From: an uncultured Ruminococcus sp.
Lineage (GTDB): Bacteria; Bacillota; Clostridia; Oscillospirales; Acutalibacteraceae
Length of the DNA stretch: 13,177 nucleotides
NCBI GenBank assembly: GCA_902766305.1
Contig: CACXDE010000254.1
Span: 1-13,177 of the forward strand
Reading direction: 5' to 3'
The position numbers and the translations under genes were made by a program. The notes under the pieces were generated by a model. The model made no database searches, was not told the origin of the DNA, and saw nothing but the letters and a program-made list of their open reading frames with translations. How positions within the stretch are numbered: the first letter of the stretch is position 1; each line of letters opens with the position of its first letter. Positions 7,142-13,126 of this stretch are shown piece by piece.

Positions 7142-7900
7142 TTATTTGTCGTTAATCTTATCTGAATGCTTCACAACATATACTACTCTTTGTGAATCCG
7201 TTTCCGGCGGTGAAAATGACATATCGTCATAAACCGCCTCTATTTCAAGTCCTGCTTCAGTCAGCATTTCCTTCATTTCTTTATCAGTATATGCTCTTTC
7301 GGAAAACTGTTCGTAAGTTCTTGAATACATATCACCCTGCGCTTCAAAAAAATCAAGTGTGATAAGCACCTCATTAGTACTCGGATCATACTCATTCTGC
7401 CATGCACAGAATACATCCTCGTTTTCTATAATGTAGCAATTGTCAGAAAGAATTTCTTTATGCTTATAAACAGTGTTCGCATCGAATACAAAAATACCGT
7501 CCGCAGACAGATATCTCGCAACATTTGAAAAAGCCTTTACAAGCTCATTTTTATCAGTGATATGATTAATGCTGTCAAGTGTGCATACGCAGGTGTCAAT
7601 ATCCGAATACAGTTCCATTTCCTGCATTTTACAGCAGATAAGGATGGGGGAGAAGCCCTCGCTGCTTGTCTTCGTCTGCGCAAGCGTCAGCATTTCGCAG
7701 GACATATCCGCGCCGAAAGCGTCTATACCCCTTTTCAGAAGCTCAATAAGAAATGAACCTGTACCGCAGGCGAGATCGAGTGTTACCCTGGGAGAATGAC
7801 CATGCCTTTTCAAAAGCTCAAGAAAGTGTTCCGCTCTTGCACTGTAATCCACATCTTCTGTCAGTGAGTCATAATGTTCAGCAAAGTATGTATAACTCAT
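7142..7900 (-). CDS. Class I SAM-dependent methyltransferase
   Basis: This 252-aa soluble protein has a Rossmann-fold methyltransferase core. Motif I is LDLACGTGSF (41-50), with the acidic end of strand beta-2 at D65 in FGADMSCEML. It also has a CVCTLDSINHITD block in the motif IV position and a second half probably for substrate binding (VLITLDFFEAQGDMYSR). The N terminus MSYTYFAEHYDSLTEDVDY is typical of small-molecule or unassigned class I methyltransferases found in clostridia. The substrate cannot be told from sequence. It begins 11 bp after the stop of the YerC-like gene, so the two probably form one transcript. The SD is poor (GGGAT/ACGGAT), consistent with coupling to the upstream gene. 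Confidence 0.9.
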   Translation of the reverse strand: MSYTYFAEHYDSLTEDVDYSARAEHFLELLKRHGHSPRVTLDLACGTGSFLIELLKRGIDAFGADMSCEMLTLAQTKTSSEGFSPILICCKMQEMELYSDIDTCVCTLDSINHITDKNELVKAFSNVARYLSADGIFVFDANTVYKHKEILSDNCYIIENEDVFCAWQNEYDPSTNEVLITLDFFEAQGDMYSRTYEQFSERAYTDKEMKEMLTEAGLEIEAVYDDMSFSPPETDSQRVVYVVKHSDKINDK

Positions 7901-7911
7901 ATCCGTATCCC

Positions 7912-8205
7912 TTATTCGTCGTCCTGTATTCTTTCAAAAACTATTGAGTAACCGTTGCTTCCATAATTAAGAGAACGGTTAACCCGGCTTATTGTAGCTG
8001 TGCTTGCGCCGGTTTGTTTTACTATATCGGTATATATATCGCCGTCATTCAGCATTTTAGCCACTTCATATCTCTGGGCCATTGCTCCCAATTCCTGTAC
8101 TGTACACAGATCATCAAAAAAACGATAGCATTCTTCAACATTCTGCAAAGTAAGAATTGCCTTAAAAAGCTTTTCTATACTTTCAAATCTGATTTTTTTG
8201 TTCAT
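7912..8205 (-). CDS. YerC/YecD-family TrpR-like DNA-binding protein
   Basis: This 97-aa protein belongs to the TrpR-related YerC/YecD family common in Firmicutes, small helical proteins thought to bind DNA. The family-specific segment LCTVQELGAMAQRYEVAKML is followed by a helix-turn-helix, DIVKQTGASTATISRVNRSL. The recognition helix contains TASTATISRVNR-like spacing, seen as residues GASTATISRV. AGGTGA lies 4 nt before the ATG at 8205. A well-formed promoter is at 8285-8313. The methyltransferase gene follows after 11 bp. The regulated genes and any effector are unknown; autoregulation through nearby palindromes is possible but not shown. Confidence 0.93.
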   Translation of the reverse strand: MNKKIRFESIEKLFKAILTLQNVEECYRFFDDLCTVQELGAMAQRYEVAKMLNDGDIYTDIVKQTGASTATISRVNRSLNYGSNGYSIVFERIQDDE

Positions 8206-8284
8206 GTACTCACCTGTTTCCGTGGAATTTCCAGGGCTGTGCTTTTTCGTTAAGCTGTTACAGCCGCCCTATTGTACTCATATA

Positions 8285-8313
8285 ATTCTAACACATAATA
8301 TCCAAAAAATCAA
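8285..8313 (-). promoter_or_regulatory. Promoter of the yerC-like gene
   Basis: On the minus strand TTGATT (8313-8308) is followed after exactly 17 bp by TAGAAT (8290-8285). It gives a leader of about 75 nt before the ATG at 8205. The palindrome at 8314-8328 abuts the -35 box. Confidence 0.7.
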
Positions 8314-8328
8314 CCAGCGTGACGCTGG
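8314..8328. repeat. Palindrome CCAGCGTGACGCTGG, copy 1
   Basis: Arms of 7 bp (CCAGCGT / ACGCTGG) surround a single G. It touches the -35 box of the yerC promoter. Together with the following ACCC it makes a 19-bp sequence identical to 11044-11062 upstream of copA. Confidence 0.8.
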
Positions 8329-8347
8329 ACCCTCAATATATTTTTAA

Positions 8348-8362
8348 CCAGTGTGACGCTGG
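8348..8362. repeat. Palindrome CCAGTGTGACGCTGG, copy 2
   Basis: One base differs from copies 1 and 3 (T for C in the left arm). It begins 34 bp from the start of copy 1. The 292-bp gap 8206-8497 thus holds the yerC promoter, two palindromes and the copA terminator; no gene is seen in it. Confidence 0.7.
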
Positions 8363-8445
8363 AAGCTATTTCCGTTTACCATAGCTATCAGGCAGCTTTG
8401 CTTACCAAAATTATACGCTCAGAAGTCCGAAGCTTAAAGTATAGT

Positions 8446-8489
8446 AAAAAATCAGCCGCACCCGCTGCAATAATAGCAGGAGTGCGGCT
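8446..8489 (-). terminator. Intrinsic terminator of copA
   Basis: Read on the minus strand, AGCCGCAC (8489-8482) pairs with GTGCGGCT (8461-8454). An inner CTGC/GCAG pairing lies within, and a T-run at 8451-8446 follows. It starts 8 bp after the copA stop codon. Confidence 0.9.
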
Positions 8490-8497
8490 CTGTTCTT

Positions 8498-8707
8498 TTA
8501 TTCAATTCCGATAAAGGTGTAATCCTGCGCTTCAATTGCAGATTTAATAACATCCTCGGGTACATTCTTGCTGAGAGTTATTACAGCCGTATCAGTGTTG
8601 TGATCCGGTGCGACGTTTTCGATACCGTCAATTGCTTCAAGAGTCTTTTTAACTCTCGCTTCACAGTGTCCGCACATCATACCTTCGATCTTAACAGTTT
8701 TTGTCAT
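8498..8707 (-). CDS. Possible internal in-frame CopZ-like copper chaperone (within copA)
   Basis: An ATG at 8707, codon 756 of copA, starts a 69-aa in-frame product that is a complete heavy-metal-associated domain with metal site MCGHC (residues 11-15). It matches the size of free CopZ chaperones, which bind Cu(I) and deliver it to CopA. A full GGAGG (8720-8716) lies 8 nt before this ATG, much better placed than chance would suggest. An A7 run (8728-8722 on the coding strand) lies just upstream. Removing one A would put a TGA in the copA frame that overlaps this ATG as ATGA, the usual arrangement of two adjacent coupled genes. Whether the free protein is made is inference. The alternative is that the domain exists only as the C-terminal domain of CopA. 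Confidence 0.45.
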   Translation of the reverse strand: MTKTVKIEGMMCGHCEARVKKTLEAIDGIENVAPDHNTDTAVITLSKNVPEDVIKSAIEAQDYTFIGIE

Positions 8708-10972
8708 AGTCTTTTCCTCCGTTTTTTTGATTATTTTATCATGACTAATGTCATGAAGCTTTACAAGGTTCAGTCTGAGAGCATTCATACATACGCAGAA
8801 GCTTGATAATGCCATAGCTGCCGCACAATATGCCGGTTTCATTTCTATGCCGTACAATCCGGCAGCAAGGGGGATACACACTGCATTGTATATGAATGCC
8901 CAGAAAAGGTTTTCGTATATATTCCTGATTGCCGCACGGCTGAGACGGACAGCGGCAGAAGCATCTGTCAGCCTGTTTTTCATAATAACAACATCAGCTG
9001 CGTCTATCGCAATATCCGTTCCGGCGCCTAATGCGATACCTGTATCGGCAGACGTCAGTGCAGGCGCATCATTTATACCGTCGCCTACCATTATTACCTT
9101 TCCGAATTTTTTTAATCCGTCAATTTTTTTTGCCTTTTCATCGGGCAGAACGTCGGCAATGATATTATCTATACCGGCTTGTCTGCCAATCGCCTTTGCT
9201 GTACGCATATTGTCGCCGGTAAGCATTACTACTTTTATTTCCATAGCTTTCAGCTCTTTTACGGCATCGGCTGAATCACTTTTTAAAGTGTCCGCGGCCG
9301 CAATAAGACCGATAAATTTTCCGCCTTTTATAAACAGCAGAGGAGTTTTCCCCTCATCTGAAAGCTCTTTAACTTTGTCTTTAAAATTCTCAGGAATACT
9401 GCACTTCCGTGATATATAGCTGTAGCTTCCGCCCTCAATGGGTTCGCCGTCAAGAATTGCCGAAAGACCGTTTCCGACTACAGCCCAGAAGTCTGTGACC
9501 TCAGGGAGACTTATACCGGCAGCTTTTTCGATTACAGCCTTTGCAAGCGGATGCTCGCTTCGTGATTCGAGTGCGGCTGCAAATAAAAGCAATTCCGATT
9601 CAGTTACACCGTGGGGAAGAATATCCGTAACAGCAGGTTTCCCTTCGGTTATTGTGCCTGTTTTGTCAAGCACGGCTATTTCTGCTCTTCCGGCGGATTC
9701 AAGAGAAGCGGCAGTTTTATACAGTATCCCGTTTTTAGCGCCGACTCCGCTGCCAACCATTATAGCAACAGGAGTGGCAAGTCCCAATGCGCACGGACAG
9801 CTTATTACAAGCACGGAAATTGCTCTTGCAATTGAAAAGCTGAACTCTCTTCCAACAATCATCCAGCCAGCAAGAGTTATAAGTGATATCACAATTACAG
9901 CAGGAACAAATATCCCTGACACTTTATCTGCAATTCTTGCAATGGGCGCTTTTGTTGCGGCTGCATCCGATACTGTTTTTATTATCTGCGAAAGTGTCGT
10001 ATCCTGACCTACCCTTGCTGCGCGGCAGCGCATATAACCAGATTTGTTTATAGTAGCCGCTGATACCGGTGAATTTTCATACTTGTCAACAGGTATACTT
10101 TCTCCGGTAAGAGCTGATTCATCTACAGATGAAGAGCCGGAAACAACTATGCCGTCAGCCGGTATGCTTTCTCCGGGTCTGACTACAAAAATGTCTCCTT
10201 CCTTTATCTCCTCTATGCCGACCTCACATTCTTCGCCGTTTCGGTAAAGGACAGCCGTTTTTGGCGCAAGTTTCATAAGACCTTTCAGTGCATTTGTGGT
10301 TCTGCCCTTTGAGAGTGATTCCAGCAGCTTTCCTACAGTTATCAGTGTTGGTATCATCGCCGCTGATTCAAAATACAGATTCATGCCGTATCTCATAACA
10401 GTTTCGTGATCGCCGTTACCCTGGGCAAGTATCATGATAAAAAGCTCCGCAAGTGAGTAGCCAAATGAAGCAGATGATCCGAGAGCTACCAGAGAATCCA
10501 TATTCGGATGTCCGCTGAACAATAATTTAAATCCGTTTGTGAAAAACTTTGAATTAATTATCATTATTACAATTGCAAGCAGCATTTCAAATACCGCAAG
10601 AAAAACTAAGTTGTCAAAGGCGGCAGGCGCAGGAAATCCCCACATCATATGTCCCATTGAAAAATACATCAGGCAAAGCAGCACTATACCCGATTTTATA
10701 AGACGTTTTACCAGCTTTGGTGTTTCAGCGTCTTTCAGAAAGTCGTCATAATCCGCCTGAGGTTCAGCCGGTGCTCCTTTTTTTGAAGCGCCGTATCCTG
10801 CATTTTCAACCGCTTTTATAATATCTTTATCAGATGCAGTCCCCTCAACGCTCATTGAATTAGTAAGAAGGCTTACTGCACAGCTTTGTACTCCCGGTAC
10901 TTTGCCGACGGCCTTCTCAACTCTTGAACTGCACGCTGCGCAGCTCATTCCTGTTACAGTATATTGTTCCAT
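8498..10972 (-). CDS. copA: Copper(I)-translocating P-type ATPase with N- and C-terminal HMA domains
   Basis: CopA exports Cu(I) from the cytoplasm across the membrane using ATP; this one has 824 aa. Order of domains: N-terminal HMA (1-65, C11-AA-C14), membrane helices from about 90, actuator TGES (289-292), transmembrane CPC (392-394), phosphorylated D436 in DKTGT, nucleotide-site H474-P475, GDGINDAP (630-637), last helices with YN (695-696) and MxxSS (720-724). The CPC, YN and MxxSS residues are the Cu(I) (P1B-1) signature. A second HMA (756-824, C767-GH-C770) follows a short charged linker, longer than the usual CopA end. I start at 10972 because AGGGG lies 5 nt upstream and MEQYTVTGMSCAAC fits the family. 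An ATG at 11080 would add 36 unrelated residues that run through the promoter. It has its own promoter and terminator. Confidence 0.96.
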   Translation of the reverse strand: MEQYTVTGMSCAACSSRVEKAVGKVPGVQSCAVSLLTNSMSVEGTASDKDIIKAVENAGYGASKKGAPAEPQADYDDFLKDAETPKLVKRLIKSGIVLLCLMYFSMGHMMWGFPAPAAFDNLVFLAVFEMLLAIVIMIINSKFFTNGFKLLFSGHPNMDSLVALGSSASFGYSLAELFIMILAQGNGDHETVMRYGMNLYFESAAMIPTLITVGKLLESLSKGRTTNALKGLMKLAPKTAVLYRNGEECEVGIEEIKEGDIFVVRPGESIPADGIVVSGSSSVDESALTGESIPVDKYENSPVSAATINKSGYMRCRAARVGQDTTLSQIIKTVSDAAATKAPIARIADKVSGIFVPAVIVISLITLAGWMIVGREFSFSIARAISVLVISCPCALGLATPVAIMVGSGVGAKNGILYKTAASLESAGRAEIAVLDKTGTITEGKPAVTDILPHGVTESELLLFAAALESRSEHPLAKAVIEKAAGISLPEVTDFWAVVGNGLSAILDGEPIEGGSYSYISRKCSIPENFKDKVKELSDEGKTPLLFIKGGKFIGLIAAADTLKSDSADAVKELKAMEIKVVMLTGDNMRTAKAIGRQAGIDNIIADVLPDEKAKKIDGLKKFGKVIMVGDGINDAPALTSADTGIALGAGTDIAIDAADVVIMKNRLTDASAAVRLSRAAIRNIYENLFWAFIYNAVCIPLAAGLYGIEMKPAYCAAAMALSSFCVCMNALRLNLVKLHDISHDKIIKKTEEKTMTKTVKIEGMMCGHCEARVKKTLEAIDGIENVAPDHNTDTAVITLSKNVPEDVIKSAIEAQDYTFIGIE

Positions 10973-10994
10973 AAAAACCCCTATCTTCACAGGT

Positions 10995-11010
10995 TTGTTA
11001 TCTTTAACAA
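10995..11010. promoter_or_regulatory. Candidate operator TTGTTA-TCTT-TAACAA at the copA start site
   Basis: Perfect 6-bp inverted arms around 4 bp overlap the last base of the -10 box and the predicted transcription start (about 11003). The position is right for a repressor site. It does not match the CopY box (TACA-N2-TGTA). The regulator is unknown. Confidence 0.4.
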
Positions 11011-11038
11011 TAATAGCATGATTTCTTCGATTTTTCAA
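11010..11038 (-). promoter_or_regulatory. Promoter of copA
   Basis: On the minus strand TTGAAA (11038-11033) is followed after exactly 17 bp by TATTAT (11015-11010), each 5 of 6 to consensus. Transcription would begin near 11003, giving a leader of about 30 nt. This promoter lies inside the longer reading frame that starts at 11080, which supports the shorter CopA. Confidence 0.75.
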
Positions 11039-11043
11039 GCCCC

Positions 11044-11058
11044 CCAGCGTGACGCTGG
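11044..11058. repeat. Palindrome CCAGCGTGACGCTGG, copy 3
   Basis: It is identical to copy 1, including the trailing ACCC, and lies 5 bp upstream of the copA -35 box. The 344-bp gap 10973-11316 holds, from right to left, the iscU terminator, a long inverted repeat at 11175-11217, an AT-rich stretch in which I see nothing, this palindrome and the copA promoter. Confidence 0.8.
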
Positions 11059-11174
11059 ACCCATAACAGTCTTGCATCATTTTATTTAAAACCGCAACTG
11101 CTGTGAATCACGGCTTGTGCCATTCCGTATATTTAACTGTTAGTAATAATTTATAGTTTTTTTAGGAAAGGGGT

Positions 11175-11217
11175 CTGGGGGATAACCCTTTGTTTTCAAA
11201 CAAAGGGTTTCCCCCGG
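11175..11217. repeat. 43-bp near-perfect inverted repeat
   Basis: The arms contain CTGGGGG at 11175-11181 and AACCCTTTGTTT at 11184-11195, pairing with AAACAAAGGGTT at 11198-11209 and CCCCCGG at 11211-11217. One base is bulged and the centre is 2 bp. No T-tract follows the stem on either strand, so it is not a standard terminator. It looks like a dispersed intergenic repeat or MITE-like remnant. Confidence 0.75.
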
Positions 11218-11246
11218 AAAAGCACCGACAAAATAGTAACATATAT

Positions 11247-11284
11247 AAAAACAGAGCAGGATCTGTTTTTGAGATACTGCTCTG
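11247..11284 (-). terminator. Intrinsic terminator of iscS-iscU
   Basis: On the minus strand CAGAGCAG (11284-11277) pairs with CTGCTCTG (11259-11252). An inner ATCT/AGAT pairing lies in the loop, and TTTTT (11251-11247) follows. It lies about 32 bp after the iscU stop. Confidence 0.9.
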
Positions 11285-11316
11285 CTTTGAGTATAGATAT
11301 AAGGACAAACTGGTGC

Positions 11317-11697
11317 TTATGCCTTTTCTTTTTTGCTGCGGTAATCCTCCAGCGCAGACTGAATTGCTTCCTCCGCTAAAACGGAGCAGTGCATTTTATA
11401 ATCCGGCAGTCCGTCAAGTGCTTCTGCTACTGCCTTGTTAGTCAGTTCCATTGCATCCTTTACAGGCTTTCCTTTTATAAGCTCTGTTGCCATTGAGCTT
11501 GATGCAATTGCGCTTGCGCAGCCGAAGGTCTCAAACTTCACATCCGTTATTATATCATTGTCTATTTTCAGATACATTTTCATAATGTCGCCGCATTTTG
11601 CGTTGCCTACCTCACCGATACCATCCGCATCCTCTATAACTCCGACATTGCGCGGATTCATAAAATGATCCATTACTTTTTCACTGTATAATGCCAT
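11317..11697 (-). CDS. iscU: Fe-S cluster assembly scaffold, IscU/NifU N-terminal type
   Basis: IscU is the cytoplasmic scaffold on which [2Fe-2S] clusters are built from sulfur delivered by the cysteine desulfurase and from iron. The protein has 126 aa, the size of a single-domain scaffold. The three cluster-ligand cysteines are present: C35 in NAKCGD, with the D37 that controls cluster release, C60 in FGCASAIASSS, and C104 in MHCSVLAEEAI. The typical N terminus YSEKVMDHFMNPRNVGV is complete. It is not the SufU type, which has an inserted segment before the last ligand region. The SD AGGAGG overlaps the iscS stop codon and lies 7 nt before the ATG; only 12 bp separate the two genes, so they are one operon. 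A strong terminator follows. Confidence 0.96.
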   Translation of the reverse strand: MALYSEKVMDHFMNPRNVGVIEDADGIGEVGNAKCGDIMKMYLKIDNDIITDVKFETFGCASAIASSSMATELIKGKPVKDAMELTNKAVAEALDGLPDYKMHCSVLAEEAIQSALEDYRSKKEKA

Positions 11698-11709
11698 TAT
11701 TGTTTCCTC

Positions 11710-12900
11710 CTATTTCAAAATAAATTCTTTTTTTCCTTCTGTCAGGTCACGCCATACTGGTGAGAAGCTGCGCAGATGTGCAACTACCTCCCTGACAGAT
11801 ACTATTATGTGATCTGCTTCTTCTTTAGTAATATTTTCGCCTATACTAAGTCTGAGAGAACCGTGGGCTACATCGTGTATTCTGCCGATAGACAGCAGCA
11901 CATGGCTGGGGTCGAGTGCGCCGGATGTGCAGGCACTTCCCGAAGAAGCGGAAATTCCCCTCATATCCAGAAGTATCAGGATGGATTCTCCCTCAATGCC
12001 CTCAAAGCTGAAATTGACGTTTCCGGCAAGTCTCTGCTTTGCGTCCCCGTTCAGCGCACTGTGAGGAATTTCGGACAAGCCCTGAATAATATAATCCCGT
12101 ATCTTCGCCATATGCGCATTGTTTTTATCCATACCGGCGGCAGATTCTTTCAGTGCGGCAGCCATTGCAGCAATTCCGGGAAGATTTTCTGTTCCGGCAC
12201 GCTTTCCTCGTTCCTGTGCGCCGCCTTCTATAAGATTCTGTACAGCGATACCTCTGCGTACATACAAAAAGCCCACACCCTTCGGACCATGGAATTTGTG
12301 TGCTGAGGCTGAAAGCATATCAATATTCTGTGTCTTTACATCTATCGGAATATGACCGACTGCCTGTACAGCGTCTGTATGAAAAACAACCCCATGTCTT
12401 CGGCATATCTCTCCGATCTCACTTATCGGCTGTATCGTTCCGATTTCGTTATTGGCAGTCATTATTGTGACAAGACAGGTATCCTCACGGATAGCAGCTT
12501 CCAGTTCATCCGGACGTACAATTCCGTTTTCATGAACAGGCAGCAGGGTTATTTCAAAGCCGTTCTTCTCCAATTTCTTCAAAGTATGAAGAATAGCGTG
12601 GTGTTCAAATGCGCTTGAAATAATATGTGTCTTGCCCTTACGTTTGCCGTTAAGCGCTGCTGTCAGAAGAGCCTGATTATCTGCTTCGCTTCCGCCGGAT
12701 GTGAAAATTATCTCTCTTGGTTCGGCATTTATTATCTTTGCGATATCTGCACGGGCTTCTTCCAGTTTTTCCTTTGCTTTCTGACCGATGGTATACAGAC
12801 TTGACGGATTTCCGTACCACGTCTGCATATATTCTGTCATGGTTCTGATAGCTGCTTCGCTCATTTTAGTTGTAGCAGCATTGTCTGCGTATATCTGCAT
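11710..12900 (-). CDS. iscS: Cysteine desulfurase, NifS/IscS type
   Basis: This PLP enzyme converts cysteine to alanine and leaves a persulfide for Fe-S cluster assembly and other sulfur transfer. It has 396 aa, normal for the family. Key sites: N-terminal YADNAATT (4-11), cofactor-contacting D176 and Q179 in HTDAVQ, PLP lysine K202 in SASAHKFHGPKG, and active cysteine C324 in SSGSACTSG, in the longer flexible loop of group I enzymes. H101 in EHHA is the usual ring-stacking histidine region. AAGGAG lies 8 nt before the ATG. It is first in an operon with iscU and divergent from an Rrf2 regulator. The symbol nifS is an equally common name in clostridia. No nitrogenase genes are present, so a general Fe-S role is likely. 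Confidence 0.96.
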   Translation of the reverse strand: MQIYADNAATTKMSEAAIRTMTEYMQTWYGNPSSLYTIGQKAKEKLEEARADIAKIINAEPREIIFTSGGSEADNQALLTAALNGKRKGKTHIISSAFEHHAILHTLKKLEKNGFEITLLPVHENGIVRPDELEAAIREDTCLVTIMTANNEIGTIQPISEIGEICRRHGVVFHTDAVQAVGHIPIDVKTQNIDMLSASAHKFHGPKGVGFLYVRRGIAVQNLIEGGAQERGKRAGTENLPGIAAMAAALKESAAGMDKNNAHMAKIRDYIIQGLSEIPHSALNGDAKQRLAGNVNFSFEGIEGESILILLDMRGISASSGSACTSGALDPSHVLLSIGRIHDVAHGSLRLSIGENITKEEADHIIVSVREVVAHLRSFSPVWRDLTEGKKEFILK

Positions 12901-12931
12901 TATGTCAGCTCCTTTTTAACTCAATAACTAT

Positions 12932-12960
12932 ATTATAACCACATTCACCTACTATGTCAA
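12932..12960 (-). promoter_or_regulatory. Perfect-consensus promoter of iscS-iscU
   Basis: On the minus strand TTGACA (12960-12955) is followed after 17 bp by TATAAT (12937-12932), an exact match to the sigma-A consensus. A promoter this strong normally needs repression, which fits the operator candidate over its -35 box. Confidence 0.9.
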
Positions 12961-12965
12961 TAGGT
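12947..12965. promoter_or_regulatory. Candidate IscR/Rrf2 operator
   Basis: ACCTACTATGTCAATAGGT is an imperfect palindrome with perfect 5-bp ends ACCTA/TAGGT. It covers the -35 box and part of the spacer of the iscS promoter, where a bound repressor would block transcription. A further ACCTA at 12992-12996 lies beside the iscR -10 box. Assignment to IscR is inference from the adjacent Rrf2 gene. Confidence 0.5.
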
Positions 12966-12975
12966 AAATTAAAAC

Positions 12976-13005
12976 TTGATTTTTCCATTAAACCTATGGT
13001 ACAAT
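12976..13005 (+). promoter_or_regulatory. Promoter of the Rrf2/IscR-type gene
   Basis: TTGATT (12976-12981) and TACAAT (13000-13005) are 18 bp apart. Transcription would begin near 13012, so almost the whole leader would consist of the heptad array that follows. Confidence 0.65.
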
Positions 13006-13010
13006 AGTTG

Positions 13011-13108
13011 TAAGTTGTAAGTTATAAGTTTTATGTTTAACTGCTATTAACTGTCAACCTACAACTTCCGACTGACAACTGACAACTTCCAACTGACAGC
13101 TTACAGTT
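13011..13108. repeat. Heptad array forming an inverted repeat in the iscR leader
   Basis: Fourteen consecutive 7-bp units can be read in register, from TAAGTTG, TAAGTTA, TAAGTTT and TATGTTT at the left to TACAACT, TCCGACT, GACAACT, GACAACT, TCCAACT, GACAGCT and TACAGTT at the right. The right half is roughly the reverse complement of the left. The 23-nt arms 13008-13030 and 13085-13107 match at 18 positions, and at 20 if G-U pairs are allowed. A long leader hairpin ending 4 nt before the SD is therefore possible. Confidence 0.75.
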
Positions 13109-13126
13109 TACGAGGAGGAAACAGAA

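Noticed and set aside
8314..8328. Palindrome as an intrinsic terminator (followed by TTGATTTTTT on the minus strand)
   Set aside because: Only a 6-bp stem with a 3-nt loop forms, the T-run is interrupted, a strong copA terminator lies 120 bp earlier, and the same palindrome at 11044 has no T-run.
8722..8728. Classical -1 programmed frameshift at A AAA AAC in copA
   Set aside because: The heptamer is present, but the GGAGG is downstream of it rather than 10-14 nt upstream where it would stimulate, and no strong downstream stem is evident. The internal-start explanation fits better, though slippage is not excluded.
8847..10007. Two plus-strand frames of 190 and 189 aa
   Set aside because: Both are antisense to copA. 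Their serine- and alanine-rich make-up is what the opposite strand of a P-type ATPase gene gives.
10973..11080. 36-residue N-terminal extension of CopA from an ATG at 11080
   Set aside because: The stretch contains the copA promoter and the palindrome, has no SD and encodes nothing like a CopA N terminus. The start at 10972 has a good SD and matches the family.
11710..12900. NifS dedicated to nitrogenase
   Set aside because: No nif genes are present, and the partner is a single-domain IscU with an Rrf2 regulator, which fits general Fe-S assembly.
13011..13108. CRISPR array
   Set aside because: The units are 7 bp, contiguous and degenerate, with no spacers and no cas genes in the window.
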